This document shows, in pieces, positions 24,051 through 36,685 of a stretch of 64,000 nucleotides of DNA; the first letter of the stretch is position 1, and each line of letters begins with the position of its first letter. The translations under genes and the position numbers were made by a program. The DNA comes from Gonatopus flavifemur (Eukaryota; Arthropoda; Insecta; Hymenoptera; Dryinidae), in NCBI GenBank assembly GCA_018340375.1, contig JAFFJZ010000029.1:868001-932000 (forward strand). Reading direction: 5' to 3'. The notes under the pieces were generated by a model. That model was not told the origin of the DNA, did not search any database, and saw only the letters and a list, made by a program, of their open reading frames with translations.

Positions 24051-24442
24051 CCCGTACAGCACAACCACCGATCCTCCACCTGAGACTTCGGTGGACCAGA
24101 GGTGGAGAATTGGTGGAGAAATGGGAGCCGTGGAAATAAGGGAGAAATAAGGGAGAATGTCCGTTGAGGCAACGGAGAGGCGACGGAGAAATGTCCGCCC
24201 CCTGTATTTTCAGTAAAACTTAAATTCGTGAATTCATACATTCGGATTTGGTTACGTAAATGCACCAATAAGAATTATATCGAAAATACAGGGGGCGGAC
24301 ATTTCTCCGTCGCCTCTCCGTTGCCTCAACGGAGACTCTCCCTTATTTCTCCCTCATTTCCACGGCTCCCATTTCTCCACCAATTCTCCACCTCCAGTCC
24401 ACCGAAGTCCTAGGTGGAGGATCGGTGGTTGTGCTGTATGGG
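24051..24442. mobile_element. long hairpin element CCCRTACAGCAC (GT duplication)
   Basis: CCCGTACAGCACAACCACCG at 24051 mirrors CGGTGGTTGTGCTGTATGGG ending at 24442, flanked by GT at 24049-24050 and 24443-24444. The arms run about 165 bp each (to about 24216 and from about 24280) with few mismatches, around a roughly 65-bp AT-rich loop. The arms are unusually GC-rich for this window (CCACCGATCCTCCACC, GGGGGCGGACATTTCTCCG). RNA from either strand would fold into a near-perfect long hairpin. Confidence 0.85.
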
Positions 24443-24595
24443 GTGTTCCCCAGGACTCATTACTGTCCCGCTAGCATTGACAAATTTCATTTCGGTATCT
24501 GACCATAACTGTACAGTTATTTGTTTTCGAATCGATTGCTCTGGTTTTTTTTTCCTGCACATCCCAGTGGAATTAATATTCTTTGAATGCATCAC

Positions 24596-24700
24596 GTAAC
24601 ACAATTTGTTGTACCAAATGTATATAGATAATTAGAAGCATCTTGTAGTTACTTGGAAGTTTCTTGGAACTTTCGAGGCACGTGGGTTAATTTTGACATG
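24596..24700. repeat. dispersed repeat, also at about 45375-45440
   Basis: TTGTTGTACCAAATGTATAT-AG...GGAACTTTCG recurs in order as TTGCTGTACCAAATATATGTAG...GAACTTTCG near 45390. Both are worn copies of one repeat. Confidence 0.45.
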
Positions 24701-27700
24701 CCGAGGACTAAACTGACTTCATCCTTATGAACATGTATAACAATATTCGCTAATGAAACAAAGATTAATTCCCGAAGTTTCACCGAGGTAACAATGACCT
24801 GAAGATTCTGAAAAGAATCCATTAACGGTTCTTCAAACGTCTGTAACAGTGTTCAATGGAATCGCATATGTCAATTCAAGATAAAAACAAACAAGATTTC
24901 TCTAGACTTTCATAAAATTCTGGATCAAATGCGTATTCCTCCCTGAAAGTGTTCGAGGGGTAATGAATAACTTATCCTTAACTTAACCAATATTCTGAAC
25001 ATATTCTCATAAATGTTCTGTACACAATGTGATTCACATTTCTCATCATTCCTCGACTACAGTAAGAATTATTAATTTATTTCTCTACCAAGCGCTCTCA
25101 TTTTAATCGAAATCAAAAATATCCCTCCAAGTCATCGACGGATTGTGAGCAGCCAAAGAAAAAGAAGAAGAAGAAGAAAAATAAGAAGTAAGAAGGTGAA
25201 AAAAAATGTTGGAAAAAGGCGGGAAGAGTTGATTAGAAAGATCGCTCGAAGCAATTCTTCTTCATCCGATCGTCTGATTTTTTTTCCTCTCTCCTGTTCG
25301 AGACCACACAATTTTATTGGGTCTTAACGAGGTCGGGGACCCCCATACACCCCTGAGGGATCCACAGTGCCTTCCCCTTGTAAGTCTACAACCAATTCAA
25401 GTTTCATCGATTTCACACTACTTCGTCATACTTACATCCATATTCGTTCGGTCCACAAATTGAAAAATAAGATAGATTTAGTAATCTCTGTTCTTTCACA
25501 CATCGTAATTCATATTCTCCCGATATTATCAATGAAAAATCCCTCGTCAATCGATATAACCGCGTCATCAGGTGTCACGATGTACCTGCATTAGCGAACG
25601 TAGCTGTCGATGAAACTGTGCCTCCGTGGGACAGAATAAAAACATTTATCGATTGATACGGACAATCGCTTAGTCATACGGGAACAACGGTACCGACAAT
25701 AGTGCAGGCCATTGTCATAATCCGACGTTAACTCTAGGCTTCCGTCTAGGATGCGACCATACGGAAAAAGCATTGCCGATTTTTTCAACTTCATGCGTGG
25801 CCGACAACCCTTTTATCCCTGCCATGATCAGTTCAAGATATTGTTTTGTTTTTATGGAGGATCGACATTTATTTTGTGGTCCGAATTTTACTGGGTGGCA
25901 ATTTTGATTGCCATTCGTCTAAATTCGCATTAACAATCATAGCTGATAATGGACTGGGAAGAGTCTATTTTGTGTATTCAGAGCCGTAATCAGAGGAGTG
26001 TTTGATTGATCTGGAATCACCTAAATTCATGGTGGCATGTATAAAACGATTTCTTCAATACTACCTCGGCCTTGACGGCCCGCGAGCGAATGGCCAGTTA
26101 TAAAATCTATAGTTTCGTTCAAAGACTCTGTAACTAGTCCATATTTCGGAGTCAGTATGAAATATCACTAATTACTCCATCAATTACTAACGGTTCAAGT
26201 CCATCAGCTCTCACCCACTATACTTCACTTATATCTTGGAACGCTTTGACATATTTCGAGATTCAAAATGGAATCATGTATCAAATTCGAACTTTCCCAA
26301 ATTTCAGAATTCATTTTTTATTTTTCTTTGATTAGTCAAACATGGAATGATCTAACCATGAAAATCAATCACCTGGTAGTGTCCTTCAGAACCACTTTTT
26401 AGTAATATACAACCGCGACGAGTACCTAATATCGTATAAGGTCAACACGATACTCCCAATACCATCAACCATTCACCTTGTTTCGGCTGAGATACGTGTT
26501 TCCGTTCCTCCGTATACACCCGTTCTTCTTACAACGTTATCGATCTTTCGATCGTTCCAAAAGGCCAGAGGTTCGTTAGCTAAATGAATACTGGGTCAGG
26601 TTATTCAAAACCATGTGCATGTGCATGTCCTCTGGTTAAAAGCTAAACTGTACAGACATACTTATACATAAGTGCAGATTTTATTCATAATCATTCAGCA
26701 TTTCATTTGAACATTGGAAAGGGAAACGAGTTCTTTTCTTAAGCTCTTTGAAATATTCACGTTGAGAAAGAAGACTTTTCTATGGTGATTCCAAAGAATC
26801 ATGCATCACGTCGACAAAGTAACACACATTCAATTCAACAGACGAATCATGTTTCAAATGGTGTGAAATTAATAGACAACCTTTTTGCTCGCAATGCATC
26901 TTTGGATAATCAAAACGATGAAAGAACGTCATGCGAAGACAGCCATGGAAGCATCAAGATGAATCAACTTGACAATGGTATTTGACATAAAACTCGAAAG
27001 TGAATTGTTTTGGAAACACTTTCAACCGTATCGAATGGCCATTCATCCATACTTGAGGGAAATCATTTCTCCTTTTCTCTCTTTTCATTTCTATTTCTAC
27101 CATCACGGAAATTAACTCTCATTCCATTCTTCATTCAAGTTCATCGAGGATACGAATTTCATCCACAGCTTTCTTTTCATTTTACTCCGTGCAACATCTC
27201 TTTTCCGTCTTCAAGTTGAAAAGAACATTCTAGAATTATACTTGAGAAGCAGAGTTGGAAGGAACAGTCACGCAGAAGGATAGGAATTAATTTTCGACTG
27301 GTGGTGATGGGGGAGAGGCAAGAAATTAGTGGTGATCGTGCTGATTCGAACCCTTAGAGCTTTTCTTACTACTTTCCGCCACTAATACATCGTCGTTTAG
27401 CTTCCCAATGGAGATCCTAGTGAAAAAAACATTACCCCTGCAATTTGAAGGAAAGGTGGCAACGGTGTTCAACTACTACAATTAAGATCCTTCGTTGGAA
27501 AACATTCTGTGCAATCGCATTCGATTTGCTCTCCTCCTTCCTTCTTTCTTTTCTTCTTCCTATTTCGTGAGAGTGAAATCGGAAAACTGATTCTCACCTT
27601 GGAACTGAGTACAAACGAGTGAGGACTACGCTGATTCTTGACGCAATTTAGGCGCCACGACCCTCACGTGAACGTTTTGAATTCAATTTAGTTCGACCAG

Positions 27701-28971
27701 AAAGTCATGAGTGGTATTCATTTTTTCACACAGTACGGACGGTAAATTGAATCACGTGAATTGAAAACAACTATGGAGTGAAGTCAAACGCAATACGAGA
27801 TTGGTTACAATAGACCGCAGTCGCTGTTGTCAACAAACCCCTACATCTAACAAAATTCATCAATCACGTATTCTCATTGATTAGAATCACCAATCAGAGA
27901 TAAAAACCCCCAGATGGCAACTCTGACCGCAGTATGTGATCGAGTGAACGATCAAGGCTATCAGTTTGCATCGTCAATTATGGCTGTCATAAAAAAGAAA
28001 GGATGGGTAGATGTTAACTCCTGCGGTTCTCTCATGAATTCTATGAATTGGACTACAATTAGAGCGTTGATAGATACACTATGAAAATGATGGTGAAATT
28101 TTTCCTAAGGAAATGATGGCACGGGTCCGTTTATGGTATGTGGAGTTTCACTTTATAGATTCCTGAACGATGAGCTTCTGTTTGAAATTTTCAGATGTTC
28201 CTATGCGGAGTTACTTCTCCGTTTTGGATTACGGTTTTGAAGTTCATCACTTTCAGGTTCAGGACTTCAGACTTCTGAATACTTGCAGGTTTTATTTCAT
28301 AATCCCTGATGTCCTCACCTATGTGAGCAGGATTTCTCATTCGCATGTGCTTCCTATATCTCCTGATGGATGGTTATGGAACATCGTGATTGATATGAAA
28401 AATCACCCAACGGCGCTTGGGAGTGGAGATTGAATCTTGAATGTTGCGACTCAGCCCGATTTTTTTTCACATCGCATAAAAAATGAGCAGGTAGGATGAA
28501 TTGAAGATTGAAATTTAGCTATTAGGACGGAAATTGAATGTCACGCAAATATTGGCACTTCGTCTCCGGTAAAAACTCAAGCAGGACACAGAGGCCCAGC
28601 CGTCATAAAGAAGCAAGGTGAAATGTGGAAATCCAAATAGAATGATCAAGATGGAATCGGGAAATCCAAATGGAACCTGGAAACTCGATCGGGACTCGAA
28701 AAACCTCAGCAGAATTTGGTTAATATCAATTTTCTCTTATAATATAAAATAAGAATCCCTGTACTGATCTATTTACGGTAAATGATAGGTGATATTAAAT
28801 ACTCAATAAGCTGATGAAATGACAAATTCTTTTCATTACAATCGAATCATTCGTGGAAAAAATCCAGTTGACAATTCCTGGATGGGCGGGACAGCAAAAT
28901 TCGTGATACAAATTCATAATTTTACTTGGAACCAACCGAGTTTCCAGGACCTGCTTTACCCTTGACGTTCC
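24701..28971. other. no firm gene; weak exon candidate at 26782-26977
   Basis: The plus-strand frame 26782-26985 reads a polar peptide (MVIPKNHASRRQSNTHSIQQ onward). A possible donor, ATG|GTATTT, lies at 26977-26978. It could be a first coding exon, but the donor is weak and no partner was found. The rest is featureless. Confidence 0.25.
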
Positions 28972-29691
28972 TACCCAGGACTATTTCTGCAGGGGAGTGA
29001 AGATGGGCATTGATGGCGCTTGGCAACAAGTACTATCGGACTTTAACGCCGACAGCCTAGGCGGTGCTGTTTTCGGCGTCATTTTTGCGCTTTTTGCAGC
29101 CTAAGTCCTTAGGGTACGATGACGTAATTGATGCGAAGAATTATTTTCGCTTTCGGGCCTAGCGAACCCGCGTATCCGAGCTTGGTCAAGAACCCGACGA
29201 CCGGATTTATCGCGAATCCAAGACGGGTAGCAGAGCTTGCTCTGTGGAAGTTTCACCAGTTTCTTTGATAACTGGTGTCGCGGGAGATCAGGAGCCCAAC
29301 GGTAGCACAAGTTCTGCTTTCCGTCCTGATCTTGAAAGGGTCGGCCCACGTAAGGCCGGTGCGATCGCGGGGGCAGTAGGTTGAAAGTCGCAAGCTGACT
29401 AGAGCAGTTCGCACGAGCTCGGCGGTTGAGTTGCGCATTGTACAATTCGGGCGGTCGCCCTGCAAAGTCGGCAAAGGATTAGAAAGGTCCTGCTCCTCAC
29501 CAGTGAGGTTCGTGATAGTGAATGAAGCAAACACTCTGGTAGCGAGATTCAACTCGCGCAATCGCAAGGCGTATCCTTGCTTCTCATCCAAGGGGGTCAT
29601 GGCGGCTAGTGTCTCGGACAGGAGCCCCACGTGAAACTGAAGGGAAGTCAGGCTTGGCCTGATGACCACGCGATGTGTACCCAGGACTATT
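28972..29691. other. GC-rich patch between 14-bp direct repeats
   Basis: TACCCAGGACTATT occurs at 28972-28985 and 29678-29691. The 692 bp between them are far richer in G and C than the neighbourhood. On the minus strand they contain overlapping frames (29253-29669, 138 codons, including RLRELNLATRVFASFTITNL; and 29101-29445). The repeats look like a target duplication of an insertion, perhaps a retrocopy or retroelement fragment. No protein family is recognised and there is no poly(A). Confidence 0.4.
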
Positions 29692-32600
29692 CGGGTTCCA
29701 AGTTGACAGCAGCCTGAAAGATTCGGAATGAAAGCCCAAGTGGTCTCGAGTAAGAGCCTCAGGAATTCCAGGTGGGATCCTCAAAGGTAACACAGATTCT
29801 AAGTAGAAAATATTCAACTGGGTGGATAGACGTTGCTACTGTAAAGTGCAGAGAATAAAACCTATGAACACATTCATATCTCCAGAAGTTCTGCAATTAT
29901 GAAAGCCTCGATTATTGAAAGTGCGATTATTTTGCTTCCCTGGCAAGAATTTTTGTCATAATTTCTATTGTACTTGATGAAAAGGTGATAAAAATAATCT
30001 CACCGTAGCAGATTTTCGTTGCAAAAAAATGTTCCTCGGACCGCAGATTAGAATCATCGGAGTACAAGAAGCGTTCCAACCACATTTCGCTACCAACATT
30101 TCATGAATTAATCAATTTCTTAGTGAATTAATGATACCTTCGTGCCCATGGAATGTTGCGTAATTGGGAAGAACGAGCAAACATGCTACTCACGTACGAA
30201 TCCTGCAGAACGAATAATGACAGAGAAGCATTCTTAACGAACGACAATAGTTTTTATAAAGAATATTCAGCGAATTACATCCACACTTCGTGTCACCAGC
30301 ACGATTATCATTGAAATTATTTTGTATCGAGCATTTTGAATACAAATATATCTCATTCATGCGATTTCATCCGATTTCCGATAAAAGAATCTTCCAACAA
30401 AGTAAATAACGCGGTTCGATATTGTAAGTGATTTCGATATTGAAAATATTCATTACATTATAACAAGCTCCAACAACTGACATTCACGTATAAACGAAAC
30501 ACCTTTCGTCATATTTCATTCTATCGTTTTATTTAATTCAATGCTACTTTCTATAATCTCAAAATAAAATTAATCCGAAGTGAAATTGCTGTCAGAAACA
30601 GGTACCAAAAGAGTACAGTTTCTACCGCACACGATAGAAACTATTATTCGAGCCCAAGGCTATGTCCAAACCATACGTTATGCTTTTCTATGTTTCACAT
30701 ATTTTCGTTCTAATTGGAATTGTAATCAACGAGTTCTTCGTCCAATCCTCATCCATAAGCAGATTCAAAAGCAGATGGAATAGGATGACGTTTCCTCCAT
30801 GTTTTGTACTCCCTGCGTGAAAAGAACTGAGGGATTCCCCCGTATAATTATCGATTATTCGAATGAGCCTTGAATTCCGTTCATCGAACGAGAATCGTAT
30901 TCGATAAAGGTCAGAGCACCAAGGAAACGTAACACAGAATGCACGCCCGTGTTCGTGAAACTTGAAATATAAAAGGTCTGCGATAAATGTGAATGAAGGC
31001 CATTCTAGGTTTACGTACATGATATTCTCTACGGTGTCTCATACGCGTTGGTTTACACATATTTTATAGCAGCAGTATTTTTATATTACTTCGGATCAAA
31101 TATGTGGATTCAAAAACGTAGAAGTGATATTACACGGGAAGTGAGCACAAAAATATAAACAATTCACGTCCAAATTTGCAGTTGCATGAATCAAAAAGAT
31201 TGAATGAAATGAAATACTTTTCAGTTTCAAAATAATATTGATTTATATATGAAAAATCGAATTTAAATGTTTACTCCAAAATTGCTGAGGTTTAACTCCC
31301 AACTGGATCAAAATTCTTCTAAATATTCGCTTTGCAACTTAACAAACCTTTATTCACGTTTGATACATTCCAGAGATTAATCGAGTTCACCCTTTCAGCG
31401 GATTGATATCAAAGTGAATTCAAATTCGAAAAGCTTTCCTTTTGAACTTTAACGGGATTGCGCTTGGGTACAGTTGAAACGTAAGAATCTAATTAAACTG
31501 ACGATACTACAGAGAATTCCGCGGATTCGATAAAATTGCAGAACTTTTCGATCCAAGGAATCATAGAAGAAGAGAGAAAAAAGTTAATAGACGCAACAGG
31601 GAAAACGTCCCGAAATTTAATTATGATGTGACAATCATAATTCAGCACTTTTAACTTTAATCTTCCATTCTTCGTGAAACAATATTTTAGCAATTTGAAT
31701 CCTTCACAGGGAAACATCCGCCCGTCTATAATTGAATTTCGATTCTTGATATTCAATGAAATCAGTTTCCGAAGATATTTCAAACTGATGCGATTTGATT
31801 ACCCAGATGCATCGGATATTGATTTGGAATTAAATTACATTAGTTGAAAATTCAACGTGGATAAAAAGTACACTTGTTACTATTCTTTACATTTTTATAA
31901 GAAACGATCATCGATGATTTGAGTATAGGGACTGAAATAACGATGCAATCATTTTCATCGTTCCTCGAGCGATCATCGTTTCAGCGATCATCGCGAACTC
32001 TATGCTCTTGTTGTACACTCGTGTACCGCACGATACACATGAATTACGTTCGCGAATCTTATCAGAATATATCATTACAATTGCATCAATCCAACTGCCA
32101 CGAGAAACATGAGATCGTATCACGAGCTTTGCCGAATGTATATTAATTTTCACGTTCCATTGGTCAAAGGGCAGATAATACGTGTACCAATCGGACATAA
32201 TCCATACACGATCCCCGAAGTCATTGCACAATCAGCCACATGGAGAATACTTCGTGGGAATCAAATCAACAATCTATCCTTCCACGGACGATGGGAGCTT
32301 TGCGTCAGGCTACTTGAGTCAAAAATTACTCGAACGTATAATACCGATCGATGACTCTCGATGAAGATCCTCCAATGATGTACAAATGCGATTCGTCGTA
32401 TTATCAATCACTCTAGGATTCCTCCTTCCAAAGAAAGAAACTGTAATCGCAACGGCATCAATTTGATCTTCATCCTCTATTATAACACAGGACAAAAATG
32501 GGAAAAGACTCAAAGAAGTTTAAAGCCCAACAATGCGAGTGGTGAATTTACGGTTCGAAAAAGAATTTAATCGGAAGGTCCCTGGCAACATACAGCACCT

Positions 32601-34434
32601 TTACGACTACCACTAATGCCATGGCAACCAACATAACACAGTATACAAGCATCACAACTCAGTGCACTCTACTGAACCAGTTGGATCTCTTTTGAAATGG
32701 GTTTCTCAGGGACGAAAGAAGAAGCCGAGCAAACAGTACGACTGGAGTCTTACTCGAGATGAAATAACATAAAATAGCGAAGGGATCCAGTCGCTGACAT
32801 GAAACGTCCCCTGAATATATATACATGAATAAAAACGTATCGGAACGAGATTACATGACCAGTCGAAGTACCTTGGACGTTGCACGTTGCATACACATCG
32901 ACGTGTTGACGAATTTTCTATTCCATGATTCTAATCATTCAACTGTACCATGCTCCGGTTCCTGTTTTCTATTTCGCAAAACTAACTTCATAAGGAGGAT
33001 ACGTTGGTATGTATTTTCGAATTGAAATTCAAATCTAGCGTCTCGATTCTTAGAAAACTTTACGAGAATTCGAATATCTATCACTCCAACGAAAACAAGA
33101 TCTTTCATCCTCTGACATCTGACTTTTCATAAACATCCCCACAGATTTTGCGATACCCCGATACTTTAGTTTTTACTTTACGGTTTTCACCAAAAGATTT
33201 TTGATGCGAAGATCTTGTAATAATCGAATATGGTATTCGTGCAGCTTCAATTCGAAATGACATATTTTCGAAGCACATGAACCATTCGAAGGATTTTCAC
33301 CTGTGTAATACGTAACTGAAATTTCAGCATCACAAGAATAATTTAACAATAACGATGGTACGTTTCGTTACAGAAAATTAGAGAGTATTGAGAGATACGG
33401 ATTGCATTTGCAACAGAATTCTTCAGAATCACAAATATGAAAATCAAGGTACTGGGGAGCCCCTAACTAGAACTTAACTCTCTTGGCCATTAGCGCTTCT
33501 TCGTAAACTTCATCACACCACAGGTGATTATCATGAAAGAAGCGACTCATTCAACGATGAAAACTCGTGTAACTCATGAATCTTCCTGACACCGCACTCC
33601 GCTCTTTAATAGATTTCATAAATCTTCTGCATCTTCGCCCATCTCCTTCCATTCCTCCGACGCACATTAATTTCTTCTACATATTCTTTGTCCCATTCGT
33701 TTCATCACGAGATCCAACTCTCGATTTTGTATCCTTTCGCGTTTGTTCTTTGGAACTTTTTCCTCTCACTATACGTTCTTAGTATTCTTCGTCTTCTTCC
33801 TCTTAAATTTTCACAACTGAGGGTTCCACTACCTTCACGTTATTTGTAAGTTCTTTCGTCGTTGTTTTCATATTCCAATCGTCTTGCAGGTTTTTGTTCT
33901 CCGTTCTCTGTACAAATTCATAAATTTTACAATTAACGAGATGTTTGTGACCGAGCAACTGCTGTTCATTCAATTATTTTACAAATAAAATTTCATTCAA
34001 CGAATCATCTCGTGGGAGTCCTGAAACTGGTTTGGTTCTATCAGACCTCGAACGAAATATTTTATGAAATTCATTTAGGCGGTGGATCGCCAACTTTCCA
34101 GTTCAAATGATTTTTAATTGAATTTTGCTATCACGCGGAAAGTTCTCGAGATGATTTTCGTTCAATATGACTGATTTTTCGAAATTGTGGTTTCATGGTC
34201 ATTTGAGTACGATACGAAAAAGTGCAGCGGAATAGAGTAAGTTCTTTTTCTCTGTGAAGGTTTTCTCTCTCTCTCTCTCTAGGAAACTTTATGACTTGAA
34301 AATTTCACAGTGGTGTATGCTTTTTGTAAAAAACATCACTCAAAAGGTGCGCATCGTGCACTTTTTTCTTGAATAAGAGAAGGACGAATGCTCTTGTTCA
34401 GGAAGTTCGAGCTTTCTTGCTAAGGAAACAGATG
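29692..34434. other. no gene seen; (CT)n at about 34264-34281
   Basis: GC-rich character continues to about 29820, then AT-rich DNA. The frame 30688-31020 minus (110 codons) is open but lacks splice or start support. Confidence 0.4.
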
Positions 34435-34522
34435 TACCAGGTCATTCAATATGTCCGTAGGATCAGTAAGAAAAAAACAAAACTTTGACAAAACTCGATT
34501 CCATTATTCAACATATTAGGTG

Positions 34523-34725
34523 CACTGATAAAACACCAGGTTTGGCTCAACCCCGTGAGCGTTTGGATATGGCGAATGTCGCCACGCGGTTGAGTCAACT
34601 GAATATCGATAGAGACGATTAAACGGAGATTCACTTCAATTGATATTAAGTTGCCTCAACCGCGTGGCGACATTCGCCGTATCCAAATGCTTACGGGTTT
34701 CGCTCCACTATTTTTTTTCTCAGTG
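34523..34725. mobile_element. 203-bp CACTG palindrome inside a mariner end (TG duplication)
   Basis: Ends CACTGATAAAA at 34523 and TTTTTTTTCTCAGTG at 34725; flanks TG at 34521-34522 and 34726-34727. Arms about 34541-34610 and 34635-34703 pair over words such as GGCGAATGTCGCCACGCGG. Removal rebuilds the mariner terminal repeat exactly, which fixes the boundaries. Confidence 0.9.
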
Positions 34726-34881
34726 TGTACAAATAAGTTTTAGGACACTTCGATTTTGTATCATAACAGCTATTCTAAATCAATTCAAAGGTCCCGCTCA
34801 CTTATGATAGATGGCGCTTGATATGTAGTATCGAAACGTAAAGGAGTGATAAACATAACCTAGACATTTTGTGAATTAAAC

Positions 34882-35913
34882 ATGCAGACCGATAAGCTAT
34901 TTATTAGACGCTGCATTCGCTATGAATTCTATCAAGGAAAAAGTGTTAGGAAGGCGTGTGAATCGATATGTTCTGTTCTTGGAGACAACATTGTATCTAA
35001 AATAAGTACATGTGAGTATGGGTATAAGCGATTCAAAGAGGGTGATTTCGACGTTAGTGACCGTGAATGCACCGGGTCTCCTGTAAAGGTGGACGATTAG
35101 GAATTACAAGCGTTGCTGGATGAAAACTCTTGTCGACGGAGAAACAACTTTCGGAACAGCTTGGAGTAACTCAACAAACTGTTTCTTATCGTTTGTAAGC
35201 AATGGGTAAGATTCGGAAAGGAACAAAGTGGGTACCACACTTTCTGACTAAAAAAAATAAAAACACTCGTCTTAACATTTGTGTGAGTCTTTACAACAAG
35301 CAACATAAAAAGTCTTTCTTGTGGAAAATTGTGACCGGCGATGAAAAGTGGATTTATTTTGATAATCCGAAACGCAAATATCGTTGGGTTGACCCAGGCG
35401 AGCCGACAACATCCACGCCTAAGCGCAATGTTCATTGTAACAAAGTCACGCTACGCATATAGTGGGATATGAAAAGCGTACTGTATTATGAACTTCTCAA
35501 ACCTGGTCTAACAGTTACTGCCGATCGCTATTGTCATCAATTGATGCAAGGGAATGAAGAAATTGAGAAGAAACGTCCGTTTTGGCATAGGAAAACGTCC
35601 AGTGAAACTGCTCCATGACAACGCGCGGCTTCATGTGGGTGAACCGGTGAAGGATACGTTACTAGCGCTTGAATGGGAAGCTGTACCACACCCGGCGTGT
35701 TCACCAGACTTAGCCCCATCCGATTATCACTTATTCCGGAAAATGCAGACCGATTTGTCTGACGTGCCATTTAGAACATTTGAAGAAGTGGAAGAATGGG
35801 TCGCTAAATTTCTCACCTCGCAAGACGAAAGTTTCTTTGCGAAAGGCATCCGCGAGTTACCTGAGAGATGGCTGAAGGTCATTCAGTGCAATGCAGATTA
35901 TTTCGATGAATAA
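34882..35913 (+). pseudogene. mariner transposase, dead
   Basis: Starts MQTDKLFIRRCIRYEFYQGK, a mariner DNA-binding N-terminus, with FKEGDFDVSDRE further on. The frame meets TAG at 35098. After a frameshift near 35135 and a TAA near 35190 it continues as MGKIRKGTKWVPHFL, then IVTGDEKWIYFDNPKRKYRW (first catalytic Asp). TAG at 35460 stands where Trp is expected. A second shift near 35560 leads to LLHDNARLH (second Asp) and CSPDLAPSDYHLF (third Asp, D34D spacing), ending YFDE-stop at 35913. At least five disruptions, so it makes no transposase, but all three catalytic motifs are still visible. Confidence 0.85.
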
Positions 35914-36052
35914 TTGTGTTTTACTTCTTTTTTAATGAATCTTGAATTTTTTAAAACTGTCCCAAAACTTATTTGTGCACCTGATAGTTGCCTTCGAGGG
36001 CGATACAACGAGTACAGCGATTTTCCAACTTTTCGATACCACTCTTATAGTA

Positions 36053-36324
36053 CTCTCTAAATCTGGAAGAGTGAAAAATCAAGCGTTTCACTCCGCTAAG
36101 TCTCAGAAGTGAGCCAGTCCGCTTCGAGTGGGATTCTCACTCGTTTCGAGTTAACTCTCACTCTTTTAGAGTGGAAAATTAACTGTAATATTAGAGTGGC
36201 TGAGAGTTTTCAACTTCAAACCTTAGACTTCCACTCTAAAAGAGTGGGAATTTCATTCGAAATTTCGACAAGCTCACTTCTGGCTGCCTAAAAAGTGAAA
36301 TCTCACTCTAAAAATTTTAGAGAG
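36053..36324. mobile_element. 272-bp CTCTCTAAA inverted-repeat element (TA duplication)
   Basis: CTCTCTAAA at 36053 and TTTTAGAGAG ending at 36324, with TA at 36051-36052 and 36325-36326. The interior is built on ACTCTNNNAGAGT words (CCACTCTAAAAGAGTGG). Removal rejoins the mariner codons tcg-tac-tat-aag on the minus strand. Confidence 0.85.
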
Positions 36325-36329
36325 TACGA

Positions 36330-36682
36330 TTTCTCTTTCTCATCAAAATAGGCCTCAGTTTTAGCGATTACTTCATCATTGGACTTAGATTTCTTTTCAG
36401 CAAGCATCCTCTTGAGATCTGAGAACAGGAAAAAGTCGCTGAGGGCTGAATCTGGAGAATACGGTGGGTGGGTAAGCAATTCGAAGCCCAATTCATTCAT
36501 TTTGATCGATTTCTGACACGGTGCTGTCGGTCTTGGTGGAACAACACTTTTTTCTTTCGTAAATATGGCCTTTTCTTTGCGATTTCAGCCTTCAATCGAT
36601 TCAAAAGTGCACAGTAATAGTCGCCGTTGATGGTGGTTCCTTTTGGAGATAGTCGATGAATATTATTCCAGAGTTTTTCCAT
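36330..36682 (-). pseudogene. mariner transposase C-terminal fragment
   Basis: The catalytic region is degraded: HQD is followed by RQHRVRNRSK instead of the usual NAPCH run because of a frameshift. The third catalytic region is present as YSPDSALSDFFLF. A further shift near 36630 changes the frame before KGTTINGDYY. The N-terminal DNA-binding half and first catalytic Asp are gone; sequence similarity ends at about 36685. The reading frame resumes left of the insertion 36053-36324 (tcg tac | tat aag), which shows the two segments were once one gene. Confidence 0.75.
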
Positions 36683-36685
36683 AGT

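Larger units (their letters stand above)
34516..35984 (+). mobile_element. mariner element with a smaller element in its left end
   Basis: The right end, read inward, is TCAGGTGCACAAATAAGTTT, followed outward by TA (35985-35986). The left end matches only after removing 34523-34725 and one TG: TTAGGTG at 34516-34522 then joins TACAAATAAGTTTTAGGAC at 34728. TA lies at 34514-34515. Without the insert the element is about 1264 bp, the normal mariner size. It sits in the mariner remnant 34437-36685. Confidence 0.85.
34437..36685 (-). mobile_element. mariner remnant (host of two further insertions)
   Basis: Minus-strand mariner lacking its 5' half. The 3' end CCAGGTCATTCAATATGTCC is at 34437, after TA at 34435-34436. 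Recognisable coding parts, from the right: GTTINGDYYCALLNRLKAEI, VLFHQD, YSPDSALSDFFLFSDLKRML and, beyond two insertions, GIEKLENRCTRCIALEGNY. The last codons are split: Y of GNY contains the TA into which the mariner 34516-35984 inserted, and the stop codon lies on the far side near 34508. The element 36053-36324 splits it a second time. Confidence 0.75.

Noticed and set aside
29101..29669. Two overlapping minus frames as a retroelement gag gene
   Set aside because: Composition is suggestive but no zinc knuckle, protease or other family motif is present; kept only as a GC-rich patch.
30688..31020. 110-codon minus frame as an exon
   Set aside because: No acceptor or donor at its edges and no recognised domain.
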